DNA from: Chitinophagaceae bacterium
GTDB lineage: Bacteria; Bacteroidota; Bacteroidia; Chitinophagales; Chitinophagaceae
Assembly (NCBI GenBank): GCA_024707305.1
Contig: JANPZZ010000009.1
Coordinates: 1-64,000, forward strand
Direction: 5' to 3'
DNA: 64,000 bases
Shown: positions 38,365-49,715 of the stretch, one piece after another
Numbering within the stretch: position 1 is the stretch's first letter
Layout: every line of letters starts with the position of its first letter
Made by a program: the position numbers and the translations under genes
Notes under the pieces: generated by a model
Told to the model about the DNA's origin: nothing
Database searches by the model: none
The model's input: only the letters and a program-made list of their open reading frames with translations

Positions 38365-41300
38365 ATGAAATTTTCTCATTTACACGTCCATACCCAGTTT
38401 TCGCTTCTCGATGGTGCCGCCTCCATCCAAAACCTGTATAAAAAAGCCATGGCCGACAACATGCCTGCGCTGGCCATCAGCGACCACGGGAACATGTTTG
38501 GTGTGTTTGAATTTGTGGCAGAAGCTTTTAAAAAAACGGATGAAAACGGTAAGCCTAAAGTAAAACCGGTGGTGGGCTGCGAATTCTATGTAACCGCCAA
38601 CCGCCATCAGAAAACATTTACCAAAGAGCAAAAAGACGTTCGCCACCACCAGATTCTATTAGCAAAAAATGAACAGGGATATCGCAACCTCGTAAAACTT
38701 ACTTCGCTTGGATACATCGAGGGATTGTACAGTAAATATCCCCGCATCGATAAAGAATTGATCTTAAAACATCATGAAGGACTGATTGCCACTACCTGTT
38801 GCCTCGGTGCATCGGTACCTCAGGCCATTTTGCGACATGGAGAAGATGAAGGCGAGAATGAATTCAAATGGTGGCTCAATATTTTCCAGGAAGATTTTTA
38901 TGTGGAGCTGCAGCGGCATGGCATGGCGGAGCAGGACAAGGTGAATGAAGTGCTGATCAAATTTGCACGCAAGTACAATGTAAAAATCATCGCGAGTAAT
39001 GATTCGCATTATGTGGATCAGAGTGATTTCAACGCGCATGATATTCTGCTTTGTATCAACACGGGTGAAAAGATCACTACACCGGCAATGCGCGATTTTG
39101 CAGATGATGACATCAATATAAAAGGCAAACGTTTTGCATTTCCAAACGACCAGTTCTATTTTAAAACAACAGCAGAAATGCAAAAAGTGTTTCCGGATTT
39201 GCCGGAGGCACTCGACAATACCAATGAGATTGTAAGCAAAGTAGAACTCCTGAACCTGAAACGTGATATCCTTCTCCCCTTCTTTCAGGTTCCAAAGGAA
39301 TTCAACAGCCAGGATGATTATCTCGAACATCTTACCTGGGAAGGAGCGCATCAACGTTATAGTGAAATCACGCCGGAGATTGATGAACGCATCCGTTTTG
39401 AACTGTACACCATCAAAACGATGGGTTTCGCTGGTTACTTCTTAATTGTAAGTGACTTTATCAAAGCAGGCCGTGATATCGGCGTATTCATCGGACCGGG
39501 TCGGGGTTCGGCTGCGGGATCGGTGGTTGCGTATTGTACTGGTATCACTAATATCGATCCCATTAAGTATAAGTTGCTGTTCGAAAGGTTCCTGAACCCC
39601 GATCGTAAATCGATGCCGGATATCGATACCGATTTTGATGATGAAGGAAGACAGAAGGTGATTGATTATGTGGTGCAGAAATATGGCAACAACCAGGTAG
39701 CACAGATTATTACCTATGGCACCATGGCTGCCAAAATGAGTATTAAAGATGTGGCGCGGGTAATGGACCTCCCGCTTGCGGAATCAAACGCACTTGCGAA
39801 ACTGGTACCGGATAAACCAGGTATTGAATTGCGCCGTGTTTTGCACGCTCCCATGCGTACAAAGGATGGCGAAAAATCACTGGAAGAAAAAGACGGGCTC
39901 AGTTCCGATGATTTAGAACTGGTTCGTCGCATTCGTGAAACCTATGACCAGAAGGATTTGCCGGCGAGTAAAGTATTACACGAAGCCGAACGTCTCGAAG
40001 GTTCTGTACGCAATACCGGTATCCACGCCGCGGGTATCATCATCGCACCTAAGGACCTTACTGAACTGTTGCCCGTTGCTGTTGCAAAAGATTCATCATT
40101 ATGGGTTACACAGTTTGAGGGAAATATCATTGAAGATGCGGGTGTAATCAAGATGGACTTCCTGGGTTTGAAAACCCTTACCATCATTAAAAATGCACTG
40201 GCACTTATCAAACAAAATCACGGCGTAGATATTGTGATTGATGATATACCGCTTGATGATCAGAAAACTTTTGAACTCTACCAACAGGGTTCAACGATTG
40301 GCACCTTCCAGTTTGAAAGTCCGGGTATGCAAAAATACCTGCGTGAACTGAAGCCGGATAAGTTTGGTGATCTCATTGCGATGAACGCCCTTTATCGTCC
40401 GGGACCAATTGCTTATATCCCCAACTATATCGAGCGTAAGCACGGGCGCGAACCTATTACTTACGATTTGCCAGAAATGGCCGAATACCTGGAGGAAACT
40501 TATGGCATTACGGTGTACCAGGAACAGGTGATGTTGCTGGCGCAAAAACTGGCCGGCTTTAGTAAAGGTGATGCCGACGTGTTGCGTAAAGCAATGGGTA
40601 AAAAACAAAAAAGCGGTTCTCGATAAAATGAAGGCTCAGTTTATAAAAGGTGCAACGGAAAAATCATTTCCTGCCGATAAACTGGAAAAAAATCTGGACC
40701 GACTGGGAAGCATTTGCGCAATACGCATTCAACAAATCGCACTCTACCTGTTATGCATTTGTTGCTTATCAAACAGCTTACCTCAAAGCGCATTATCCCG
40801 GGGAATATATGTCTGCAGTTTTGAATAACGCCGGCAGCATTGATAAGATCACATTCTTTATGGAAGAATGTAAACGCATGGGCATTAAAGTACTTGGGCC
40901 AGATATCAATGAATCATTAAAAGGATTTGCAGTAAATAAAGCGGGTGAAATCCGCTTCGGGCTTGGTGGATTAAAAGGTGTGGGTGAAGCAGCTGTAGAA
41001 AGTATTATTGAAGAACGGAAAAAGACGGGTATTTATACTGACATCTTCGATTTTATAAAAAGAATCAATCAACGTACTGTAAACAAAAAGACGCTTGAAA
41101 GTCTTGTATATGCAGGCGCATTCGATTGTTTCCCTGCCATGCACCGGGCGCAGTTCTTTACGATTCCTGAAGGGGAAAGCATTAACGGACTTGAGAAGAT
41201 TATCAAATTTGGCCAGGTGCTTTCTGCGCAGCAGGTAAATTCCAGTGCAACTTTGTTTGGTGATATGTCGATAGACATGGAAATACCAGCACCGCGCATT

Positions 41301-41990
41301 CCAGATTGCAAACCCTGGTCGCTGACGGAGCAGTTGGATCACGAAAAAGAAGTGACGGGTATCTTCCTGAGCGGACATCCACTGGATCATTACAAATTTG
41401 AGCTTCGCCATTATAACATCACATCGATCGCTGATTTCAACGAATTTAAGGATACCATCAAAGCGCAAACGAATCCCGGTCGAATTTTCCGCCTGCTGGC
41501 ATTGGTAAGTGGTGCAGATCATCGTGTAGCACAGAATGGAAATAAATTCGGGCGATTCATTCTGGAAGATTATTCCGGCAAATTCGAGTTGTCGCTGTTT
41601 AAAGAAGAATACCTGCGGCTCTCCCCGCTGCTAATGCCCGGCACTGCGCTGTTTATCACCGGCTACCTGAAACCGAGGTTTGGAAGGGATGAATATGAGT
41701 TTAAGGTCAGTACCATTTCGCTTGCTGAAAATATCAAAGAAAGCCAGACAAAAACGCTGCAGATTGAAGTGCACCCATCTGAAGTAAATGAGGATTTGAT
41801 CGAATATTTCAGCCAGAACCTGAAAAACCACCGAAATGGAGGTACCGCCCTGCGTTTGGTCGTTCGCGAACCGCGCCAAAATCTGCGTATCAGCCTGGTA
41901 ACCGGCACAAATGGCTTCAAAATGAATGACGAACTGGTGCAGTATTTGGAGAAAAACCCGGGTTGGGATGTGCAGGTACAGTTGAATTAG
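38365..41990 (+). CDS. dnaE: DNA polymerase III alpha subunit (two frameshifts)
   Basis: This is the replicative polymerase. It starts with a PHP domain (FSHLHVHTQFSLLDGAASIQ). The palm follows, with GPGRGSAAGSVVAYCTGITNIDP and the catalytic PDIDTDFDDEGR. Then come the fingers (IMDFLGLKTL, MNALYRPGP) and the helix-hairpin-helix, OB and C-terminal parts. The two breaks are an extra A in A6 at 40607-40612 (repair KKQKAVLDKMKAQFIKGA) and in A7 at 40686-40692 (repair [44 protein letters not shown]). The repaired length is 1207 residues. An essential gene with two shifts argues strongly that the shifts are sequence errors. It is followed by trxA. Confidence 0.96.
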
Positions 41991-41996
41991 GGAGAA

Positions 41997-42031
41997 TCGA
42001 TGATCGATGGTCGATGATCGGACATCGGGCA
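41997..42031. repeat. Five heptamer units with orientation change (family C)
   Basis: tcgatga, tcgatgg and tcgatga are followed by tcggaca and tcgggca. The first three read as GATG words and the last two as CATC words. The block lies a few bases after the dnaE stop and is a small self-complementary array. Confidence 0.6.
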
Positions 42032-42088
42032 TCAAAACAAGTTTTACACAACTTTCTGCCACCCCTGACGTGTTATCAATTACGGACT

Positions 42089-42096
42089 TAAATTTG
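42089..42096 (+). promoter_or_regulatory. -7 promoter box of trxA
   Basis: TAAATTTG fits TAnnTTTG and lies 41 bp before the trxA start, leaving room for a normal leader. Confidence 0.5.
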
Positions 42097-42137
42097 CAAT
42101 CCCGTTAATACAAACATTAAAACTTAAAATAAATACG

Positions 42138-42455
42138 ATGGCAAAAGAATTCAATGATTCCAACTTCCAGACCGACGTGCTGGAGTCTGATAAACTGACT
42201 GTAGTCGATTTTTGGGCAGAATGGTGTGGTCCCTGCCGTGCAATCGGTCCCGTAATTGAAGAGCTTTCAAAAGAATACGACGGGAAAGTAAACGTAGGAA
42301 AAGTGAATGTGGACAATAACCCGCAGGTATCTATGAACTACGGTATTACATCCATCCCTGCCATCCTCTTCATCAAAGGCGGTCAGGTTGTAGACAAACT
42401 GGTTGGAGCACAGCCTAAAAGCAATTTCGTTAAAAAAATTGAAGCGCATATCTAA
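42138..42455 (+). CDS. trxA: Thioredoxin
   Basis: The 105-residue thioredoxin has active site WAEWCGPC (Cys30, Cys33), the conserved cis-proline motif SIPAILFIKGG and the GAQPKSNFVKKI C-terminal helix. It is a cytoplasmic dithiol carrier for reductases such as ribonucleotide reductase and methionine sulfoxide reductase. It stands alone with its own promoter and a strong terminator. Confidence 0.97.
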   Translation: MAKEFNDSNFQTDVLESDKLTVVDFWAEWCGPCRAIGPVIEELSKEYDGKVNVGKVNVDNNPQVSMNYGITSIPAILFIKGGQVVDKLVGAQPKSNFVKKIEAHI

Positions 42456-42508
42456 GCTTTCTCAGTCAAAAGACTGAAACCAGCATAATGTGTTCGCTTG
42501 AAGCGATA

Positions 42509-42547
42509 AATAAAAAAAGACAGCTTTTCAGCTGTCTTTTTTATTTA
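42509..42547. terminator. Bidirectional terminator between trxA and the nucleoside permease
   Basis: A stem built on AAAAAAGACAGCT / AGCTGTCTTTTTT with loop TTTC carries A and T tracts on both sides. It lies between convergent genes. Confidence 0.9.
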
Positions 42548-42563
42548 TATGATTCGGGTAAAG

Positions 42564-43821
42564 TTAGTGTGAAACCGTCACCACTTGTGAGCGGTCGTGT
42601 TTATGCCTGAATAATATGGCGAATAAAATAGCCACAACCAGTGCATATCCAGCAAAGCATAACCAGATATTTTGCCATTGCAGGCTGTTGTCCGGATTTG
42701 TAAAATACTTCGTGATCACATATCCGCTCACCAGACTTCCCAGCCAGGCGCCAAAGCCGTTTGTCATCATCATAAAAATCCCCTGCGCGCTCGCCCTGAT
42801 TTCGGGTTTCACCTGTGTATCTACAAATAAAGATCCCGAGATATTAAAGAAATCGAAAGCCATTCCGTAAACAATACAGGACAGAATAATCATCCACAGT
42901 CCGCCCGCAGGATCGCCGTAGGCAAATAAACCAAAGCGCAATACCCAGGCAATCATACTGAAAAGCATCACCTGTTTGATTCCAAACCGACGAAGAAAAA
43001 ACGGAATAGCAAGAATGAATAAAGTCTCAGAGATTTGAGATATCGACATAATAATCGCCGGGTATTCCATCACCAGCAAATCTTTGTACTGATCTTCTTT
43101 TGCAAAATCGTGCAGGAATGTATCGCCGTATGCATTGGTGAGCTGTAATGCTGCGCCCAACAACAGGGCAAAAAGGAAAAACAGCGCCATCTTCGTGTTA
43201 CCAAACAGTGCAAAGGCTTTCAGACCCAGGGTTTCTGAAATTGATTTCTTCCCTTCGGTTTTTGCGCGTGGCGGACATTTGGGTAAAGTAAAAGAATACA
43301 AACCCAGTATTAATGACGCCGCACCTGCTACATAAAACTGACCGGCAGTTTTTTCAAGTTTCAACAAACTCACGATCCACATCGCGGCAATAAAACCTAT
43401 TGTACCCCAAACGCGGATGGGCGGAAACGCTTTTACACTATCGAGGCCACTCTGACTAAGCGAAGTATATGAAACCGTATTCGCCAGTGCCAGCGTTGGC
43501 ATATAAAATACCATGTATAAAAGCAGCACATAATAGAAAGTATGCGGGTCGTTCACTTCGGGGATATATGCCAGCACGGCTGCGCCCACCAGATGGCACA
43601 ATCCCAGCAATCGCTCCGCATTCACATAACGATCAGCGATAATACCAATGATGGCGGGCATAAAAATCGCCGACAATCCCATGGTTGAAAAGATGGCCGC
43701 AAAATCGCTCCCACTCCATTGTTTATTTTGAAACCAGTAAGGACCAATCGTAATGAGCCATGATCCCCAGATAAAAAAACTCCAAAAAGCTTAAAACCGT
43801 CAGCCTCGTTTTGATACTCAT
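42564..43821 (-). CDS. Nucleoside:proton symporter, NupG/XapB-like MFS permease (one frameshift)
   Basis: Start ATG at 43821: MSIKTRLTVLSFLEFF. Removing one A from the A7 run at 43773-43779 gives FFIWGSWLITIGPYWFQNKQWSGSDFAAIFSTMGLSAIF, the hallmark N-terminus of nucleoside-H+ symporters, and joins the long frame. Twelve membrane helices are visible (YYVLLLYMVFYMPTLALANTVSY, MALFFLFALLLGAALQL, LWMIILSCIVYGMAFDFFNISGSLFVD and others). The repaired length is 418 residues. It imports nucleosides across the inner membrane. It diverges from mqnE. Confidence 0.9.
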
Positions 43822-43962
43822 GTAGTTGCAGTTAATTATTAAAATCGGGCAGGAAGTTAAGCATTTTCAGCATCCTGTTTACAGATTCAACATTTTCTGT
43901 TGGAGCACGGTCACGGACAAAAATCCATTTAACCCGGGTTCTCAAACTGGGGCGCCGTTCCG

Positions 43963-43970
43963 TAACTTTG
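43963..43970 (+). promoter_or_regulatory. -7 promoter box of mqnE
   Basis: TAACTTTG fits TAnnTTTG, 15 bp before the ATG at 43986. Confidence 0.55.
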
Positions 43971-43985
43971 CGGAAAATCCGGATT

Positions 43986-45161
43986 ATGGCTGATGTGTTG
44001 ATTCCCTCTTCCCTTTCCATAGATGCAGACCTGGCCGCTGTCGCCAGCAAAGTTCAAAACCAGGAAAGAATTACCGACGAAGACGCGATGTTGTTGTTTG
44101 AAAAAGGTTCACTCTCCTTTGTGGGAACCCTGGCAAACCATGTACGCGAAAGAATGCATGGCGACCACACTTATTTCAACCGCAATTTTCATATTGAGCC
44201 TACCAATGTATGCCTTTATTCCTGCCATTTCTGTTCTTACAGCCGCGTATACGCGCACCGCGACGAAGGCTGGGAACTGAGCCTACAGCAAATGCTTGAT
44301 ATCGTAAAAAGTTATGATGGAAAGCCCGTAACAGAAGTGCATATCGTAGGAGGTGTTCACCCCAAAATGAATCTTGAATTCTTTGTAGAACTCCTGGAAA
44401 AAATAAAAGCACACCGCCCCGATTTGCATATAAAAGGATTCACTGCAGTAGAGCTGGATTATATGTTCCGAAAAGCAAAACTCTCCATTACGGAAGGTTT
44501 GCAAAAATTGAAGGATGCCGGATTACAATCATTACCCGGTGGCGGTGCTGAAATCTTCCATCCGGAAGTACGTGAGCAGATTTGTGCCGACAAAGTAGAT
44601 GGCGCAGGCTGGCTGGCCATTCATGAAGCTGCACATAAACTGGGCATGCATTCCAACGCAACACTTTTATACGGTCATATAGAAAAATTTGAACACCGTG
44701 TAGATCACATGCGAAAACTACGTGACCTGCAGGATCAGACAAAAGGCTTCAATACATTCATTCCGCTGAAGTTCAGGAATAAAGACAATGATATGAGTCA
44801 TATCGCGGAGACCAGCCTGGTGGAAGACATGCGCATGTACGCGATATCACGCATTTACCTTGATAATTTCCCCCACATTAAAGCCTACTGGCCCATGCTG
44901 GGAAGACAAAATGCACAACTCAGCCTTTCATTTGGCGTAAATGATATTGATGGCACCATCGACGATACTACAAAAATTTACAGTATGGCCGGATCGGAGG
45001 AACAAAGTCCTTCCATGAACACCGCGCAACTGGTAACATTGATCAAACAGGCGCGTCGTAAACCGATAGAAAGAGGCACATTATACAATGTAATTCGCGA
45101 TTATTCTGATGTAAATGAGCAGGAACTGGATGAAAACCAGGATGCCGCGCTGCTGAATTAA
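43986..45161 (+). CDS. mqnE: Aminofutalosine synthase
   Basis: This radical-SAM enzyme of the futalosine route to menaquinone joins the enolpyruvyl-benzoate precursor and SAM to make aminofutalosine. The cluster motif is CLYSCHFC (Cys76, Cys80, Cys83), preceded by YFNRNFHIEPTN. It is followed by VTEVHIVGGVHPKMN, LPGGGAEIFHPEVREQIC, MHSNATLLYGHIE and FIPLKFRN. At 391 residues it matches MqnE and differs from MqnC. The start was set at 43986 (MADVLIPSS) behind a -7 box. No other mqn gene is in the window. Confidence 0.94.
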   Translation: MADVLIPSSLSIDADLAAVASKVQNQERITDEDAMLLFEKGSLSFVGTLANHVRERMHGDHTYFNRNFHIEPTNVCLYSCHFCSYSRVYAHRDEGWELSLQQMLDIVKSYDGKPVTEVHIVGGVHPKMNLEFFVELLEKIKAHRPDLHIKGFTAVELDYMFRKAKLSITEGLQKLKDAGLQSLPGGGAEIFHPEVREQICADKVDGAGWLAIHEAAHKLGMHSNATLLYGHIEKFEHRVDHMRKLRDLQDQTKGFNTFIPLKFRNKDNDMSHIAETSLVEDMRMYAISRIYLDNFPHIKAYWPMLGRQNAQLSLSFGVNDIDGTIDDTTKIYSMAGSEEQSPSMNTAQLVTLIKQARRKPIERGTLYNVIRDYSDVNEQELDENQDAALLN

Positions 45162-45182
45162 TCGTTGCGTTGAACTACTTAT

Positions 45183-45226
45183 AAAACGGGCTGGGAAAAA
45201 AATGATTTTTCTCAGCCTGTTTTATT
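45183..45226 (+). terminator. Terminator of mqnE
   Basis: A long stem, AAAACGGGCTG.GAAAAA pairing with TTTTTCTCAGCCTGTTTT, has a short loop and T-rich 3' side. It lies between mqnE and the CBS protein gene. Confidence 0.85.
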
Positions 45227-45260
45227 TAGTAAATTCCGTAAACCAAAAAACGGAAGCCGC

Positions 45261-45695
45261 ATGAAAAAAATTTCAGCCATTCTCCAGCGTAAAGGAATTT
45301 CAGTAATAACGGTTGCACCCGACACTACGGTTTTAGATGCGATACGACTTATGGCCGACAAAAATATCGGCTCCGTTGTCGTTGCCGACAACGGTCGTTT
45401 TCTTGGTATTGTTTCTGAAAGGGACTATTCCCGAAAAGTGATTTTAAAAGGGAAGCATTCCAGCGATACGAAAGTTTCGGAGATCATGTCTACCGATCTC
45501 CCATCACTTCGCCCCGATGATGGAGTGGATCATTGCATGAATATCATGTCGCAACAAAACCTGCGCTATTTACCTGTGTTCGATAATAATGGCCTTGCGG
45601 GCATCATCTCTATGAGTGATGTTGTAAAAGAAACGATCCTGGCACAAAAAGAAACCATCAGCCACCTGGAAAATTATATTCACGGCCAGGCTTAA
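45261..45695 (+). CDS. CBS-domain pair protein
   Basis: The 144-residue protein is made of two CBS motifs. CBS1 is about 10-65 (VITVAPDTTVLDAIRLMADKNIGSVVVADNGRFLGIVSERDYSRKV). CBS2 is about 78-132 (VSEIMSTDLPSLRPDDGVDHCMNIMSQQNLRYLPVFDNNGLAGIISMSDVV). Such proteins bind adenosine nucleotides and act as energy or ligand sensors. No catalytic domain is fused. It ends 5 bp before the stop of the convergent L-serine dehydratase. The partner is unknown. Confidence 0.92.
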   Translation: MKKISAILQRKGISVITVAPDTTVLDAIRLMADKNIGSVVVADNGRFLGIVSERDYSRKVILKGKHSSDTKVSEIMSTDLPSLRPDDGVDHCMNIMSQQNLRYLPVFDNNGLAGIISMSDVVKETILAQKETISHLENYIHGQA

Positions 45696-45699
45696 CCAG

Positions 45700-47141
45700 T
45701 TAGCATTCCGCGAGACTTAAAGGAACGTGCACAGCCAGTCCGCCATCGGCTGTTTCTTTGTATTTCTGACTCATATCCTGTGCAGTATCCCACATTGTTT
45801 TGATCACCGCATCGAGCGAAACTTTTGCAAAGTCAGGAGTGCTTTGTAGTGCGAGTTGTGCGGCTGTAATGGCTTTGATCGCGCCCATCGTATTACGTTC
45901 AATGCAGGGCACCTGTACCAGTCCGGCAATGGGATCACAAGTCATTCCAAGGTGATGTTCCATCGCGATCTCTGCTGCCATCATCGCCTGTCGCTGGCTG
46001 CCGCCCATGCCTTCGGCAAGTGCTGCGGCCGCCATTGCACTCGATACGCCAATTTCGGCCTGGCAACCACCCATTGCTGCTGAAATGGTAGCGCCTTTCT
46101 TAAAGATGCTACCGATTTCTGCTGCAGTACACAAAAACCGCAGGATGAGCTCATCGAATGAAGTAACGATATCAGGTTTGCAAACAAATAAACGATAATA
46201 CAACAGCACGGCAGGAACCACACCGGCAGCACCATTGGTTGGTGCTGTAACCACGCGGCCAAATGATGCATTCTCTTCATTCACCGCCAGTGCAAAACAA
46301 CTAACCCAATCAAGAATATATGGGAAGTCTGTTCCGCCATTGCGGATGGCTTCCATCCATTCGTTGAGGCTGTTGTATGTTGTTCCGCGCAACAACCGTT
46401 TATTTAAAGCAGCTGCTCTTCTTTTACATTTAAACCGCCGGGCAGAAACCCCTCGGTATGGCATCCACGGTAAACACTTTCCAGCATCACCCGCCAGATA
46501 CGTTGTACTCCCTCGCGCGTAGCTATCTCCGAACGCCATGCCTGTTCATTTTCCATTACCAGTTCGTGAATGGTCATGCCTGTTTTAATGCACCATTGCA
46601 AAAGGTCACGCGCATCATTTACAGGAAATGGAACCTGTGCTTTTTGTCCCGCCTTAGTGATCTCACCTTCTTTTACCACAAAACCACCACCGATGGAATA
46701 ATAAGTTGAAGCTATATTTTCTCCTGTCGATAATTGCGCCTGAAATTGCAGGGCATTGCTATGGAAAGGAAGTGTTTCGGTTACGAGGAATACGATGTCT
46801 TCGCGGGGATCGAAACTGATCTCATGCCTGCCAGCGAGCAGCAACAGTTTCATATCTGCGATATCTTTTATGCGCGGATTGATGTCTTCCACAGCAAATG
46901 TAACGGGATCATTTCCGCACAATCCCATTTGAACCGCAATATCAGTCCCGTGTCCCACACCGGTTTTTGCGAGAGAGCCAAACAATAAAATGCGTACACC
47001 GGTTACCTGTTGCAGCACGCCACGCCCATCAAGCTCCGCCAAAAACTTCTGCGCCGCACGCCAGGGCCCCAGCGTATGGCTGCTCGAAGGACCAACACCT
47101 ATCTTAAATATATCAAATACCGAAATGGGTTCGTATGACAT
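45700..47141 (-). CDS. L-serine ammonia-lyase, iron-sulfur, single chain (one frameshift)
   Basis: The enzyme deaminates serine to pyruvate with a [4Fe-4S] cluster. The N-terminal beta domain is in one frame ([24 protein letters not shown]..., [11 protein letters not shown]). The alpha domain is in the other: [74 protein letters not shown] with the cluster cysteines. One T is missing in the T4 run at 46422-46425. Repair gives [17 protein letters not shown] and a 480-residue protein, the SdaA length. It is cytoplasmic and intact at all key motifs. Confidence 0.93.
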
Positions 47142-47220
47142 GCGTTTGTTTTACAGTGTGAAATTAATGCAATTTGTGGGAAGCGTGGGAATCGGGAAGC
47201 GGCAAACGGCAACGTGAAAA

Positions 47221-47645
47221 TAAATAGATCGCGTTGTAGGGACGCGCTGCAGCGCGTCCCTACGGCAGCGCGTCCCTACGGCAGCGCGTCCGTGCGGCAA
47301 ACGGCAAACGGCAAACGGGAAAATAAATAGATCGCGTTGTAGGGACGCGCTGCAGCGCGTCCCTACGGCAGCGCGTCCCTACGGCAGCGCGTCCGTGCGG
47401 CAAACGGCAAACGGCAAACGGGAAAATAAATAGATCGCGTTGTAGGGACGCGCTGCAGCGCGTCCCTACGGCAGCGCGTCCGTGCGGCAAACGGCAAACG
47501 GCAAACGGCAAACGGGAAAATAAATAGATCGCGTTGTAGGGACGCGCTGCAGCGCGTCCCTACGGCAGCGCGTCCGTGCGGCAGCGCGTCCCTACGGCAG
47601 CGCGTCCGTGCGGCAAACGGCAAACGGCAAACGGCAAACGGGAAA
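47221..47645. repeat. Four-copy tandem element with a 26-bp palindrome (family E)
   Basis: Units start at 47221, 47324, 47427 and 47521 (spacings 103, 103, 94). Each has TAAATAGATCGCGTTG followed by a perfect 26-bp palindrome (47237-47262 in unit 1; half TAGGGACGCGCTG). GGCAGCGCGTCC(C/G)T half-palindromes follow, then three to four CGGCAAA heptamers and GGGAAAA. Copies differ in the number of half-palindromes and heptamers. The element fills the gap between the L-serine dehydratase and the sulfatase-like gene. Open frames through it (for example 47260-47511) are artefacts of repetition. Confidence 0.92.
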
Positions 47646-47685
47646 GGATGATTCTATATTTCCAGACTTTCATATTGTCCCATTT

Positions 47686-49683
47686 TCACATTGGCCCTGA
47701 GGCGTCCTGGTTTTCCGGCAAATTATTCATCAACAAATACCTCGCTGTTTCAAAAAATGCATGTGTAAATGCAGAAAGCTCCTTACGTATTGAATCCTTT
47801 TCTGACTGGCTATGGCCCGGCATAATATTTCGCACCGGCACCAGTTGTTCGTCGGGGAAATTCAGGTTGGTTGTGAAATAATAATCGTCCGTTACCATAC
47901 CGATTTTTCCGGCGGTATTGGTAATGAATGCGTAATTATTCTTTTTATCGGGATGAAGCAAATCGCGTCCGAGCGTGTTATTTATATATGTTCTATGCAA
48001 CATTCCCGCAATGGTAGGCAATACATCAATCTGCGAAACTACTTCTGTTCTTCGTTGCGGTGCCAACAAATGCGGCGCATAAAAAAGCAAAGGAACGTGC
48101 TCGTCTGTCAGTCGTTGCTGCGTCCAGGCAGAAGGATACATCGCAGATGCATTTCCTGCAACTCCATGATCACCTACAAAAAACGAAAATGGTATTGTGA
48201 AAATAGTCTTCCTGTTGCGCGGCTTCAATAAACTTGCGGAAACTATAATCGGAATAACGGAACGTATTGTATTCTTCTACTGACTCAAATCCGTATCGGT
48301 GCAATTCACTTTCCGAAGGAAACTTTTTTACAAAATCACTATCTGATTCCGGAATCATATACGGACGGTGATTCAACGATGTTTGTATCACTGCAAAAAA
48401 CGAACTGTCTTGCTGGCGAAAGACTTTGTTGGCTTCCAGAAACAGGTCCTTATCGCTAATACCCCACACATTAATTCGTGGAGAGCTAAAATCCTGTTCG
48501 GTATGCATTTTCAGGTCATCGATATTCTCCAGCAACCCTTTGAAATTATTAAAGTCAGGATCACCACCCAGGAAATAATGTTTTGAATAACCGGTAAAAT
48601 TATCGATGATGGTATTCTGACGAATAGCCAGTGGATTTCTGGTAGAGAACTTAAATAACTGCGCATCGGGAATGCCGGTAATTAATGCGAATAAACCACG
48701 CGCAGTAGAAAAGTGAGGAGTAAAACAACGTTCAAAAAATATTCCCTGATTACTGATGCTATCGAAGAACGGAGTGGTATTAAGTGGGTTGCCACTCATG
48801 CTGCTCTTATACATGCTGAATGATTCGCACATTACCAGCACGATATTGGGATTACTTTCTATGGCGCTTCCCTGTGGCGCAACGACTCTTTTGTAACCAA
48901 ACTTTCCTGCATCCGGCAATTGCATCCATTTCGCCATGATGGGAAAGGATTCGCGCGCTTTTTGTTCGTTGAATTCTGGTTTGCGCAACTTCAGTGTTGT
49001 AAAAAAATTCTGAAGTGGGTTTAATGCGAGATATGATTTGAAGTTGTCCTGAAAAACAAAACATTCTTTCCATGCCAGCGGACGCGTAGATAATTTTCCA
49101 TAAACGAGCGCGCCCAGGATCAATGCGGTTATCACAAAATATTTTCGTCGATAGGGTATTTTCAAACCGTCGGTTTGTGTAATCACACGCCAGTGGCTTT
49201 TGTGATACATCCACCGGAAAATAATTACCGAAACCACCAGACCGAGTACCATCCAAAATAGCGGATAGGTTTGCCACATCATGCGAAGTGAGATGCCTGG
49301 ATCTTCCACAAAGTTCATTGCACCGGCATCCAACCTGGTTTGGTTATAGGAGAAGCTTCCAAAATCGGCAGCAAAAAAGAAAAAGACAATAAACGTTACT
49401 ACTGCCAGGTACCAGGTCCACCATTTTTTATTACGGGCAGAATAGAAAGGAGAAAACTGTGGCCGCAGGCTTACGAGTACAATCGGCAATAACAGCAGCG
49501 AAATCCATCGCAGATCAAATTGTACACCCAAAAAAAGGAAGGCAATGCATCCGCAAAACCTATATCCGGCGGACGGAATGCAAAAAAGGTTGCCAGCCTG
49601 AACGTTGTAAACAACAACAGGAACAACCCGAAGAGGTTAATAACCCATAAAATCGTTTTCGGTATCCTGTACCGTCTTAGCAT
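47686..49683 (-). CDS. LTA-synthase-like sulfatase-fold membrane protein (two frameshifts)
   Basis: The N-terminus (MLRRYRIPKTILWVINLFGLFLLLFTTFRL) and four more hydrophobic helices (to about residue 190) anchor an extracytoplasmic sulfatase-fold domain. This has NIVLVMCESFSMY, FTPHFSTARGLFALITGIP (catalytic Thr/Ser region), HYFLGGDPDFNN and, after repair, NTIFVFVGDHGVAGNA. The breaks are one A missing in A7 at 49530-49536 (repair ALPSFFLGVQFDLRW) and one extra A in A6 at 48178-48183. The repaired length is 665 residues. Family members transfer phosphoglycerol or phosphoethanolamine groups. In a Gram-negative this is more likely an envelope glycan or lipid modification than lipoteichoic acid synthesis. 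Confidence 0.88.
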
Positions 49684-49715
49684 GCGATCGGATGGTGAGT
49701 GACAACCGCGGGAAT

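Noticed and set aside
40607..40692. Programmed ribosomal frameshifting in dnaE (A AAA AAG slippery run)
   Set aside because: Two separate shifts would both be needed, and similar single-base breaks affect 21 other unrelated genes; sequence error is simpler.
47260..47623. Repetitive open frames on the reverse strand (MPFAVCRLPHGRAA-type)
   Set aside because: They arise from translation of the tandem palindrome/heptamer element; there is no start context, and composition is dictated by the DNA repeat.
47686..49683. True lipoteichoic acid synthase
   Set aside because: The organism's other features are those of a Gram-negative Bacteroidota; the sulfatase-fold family is broad, so only a generic call is supported.
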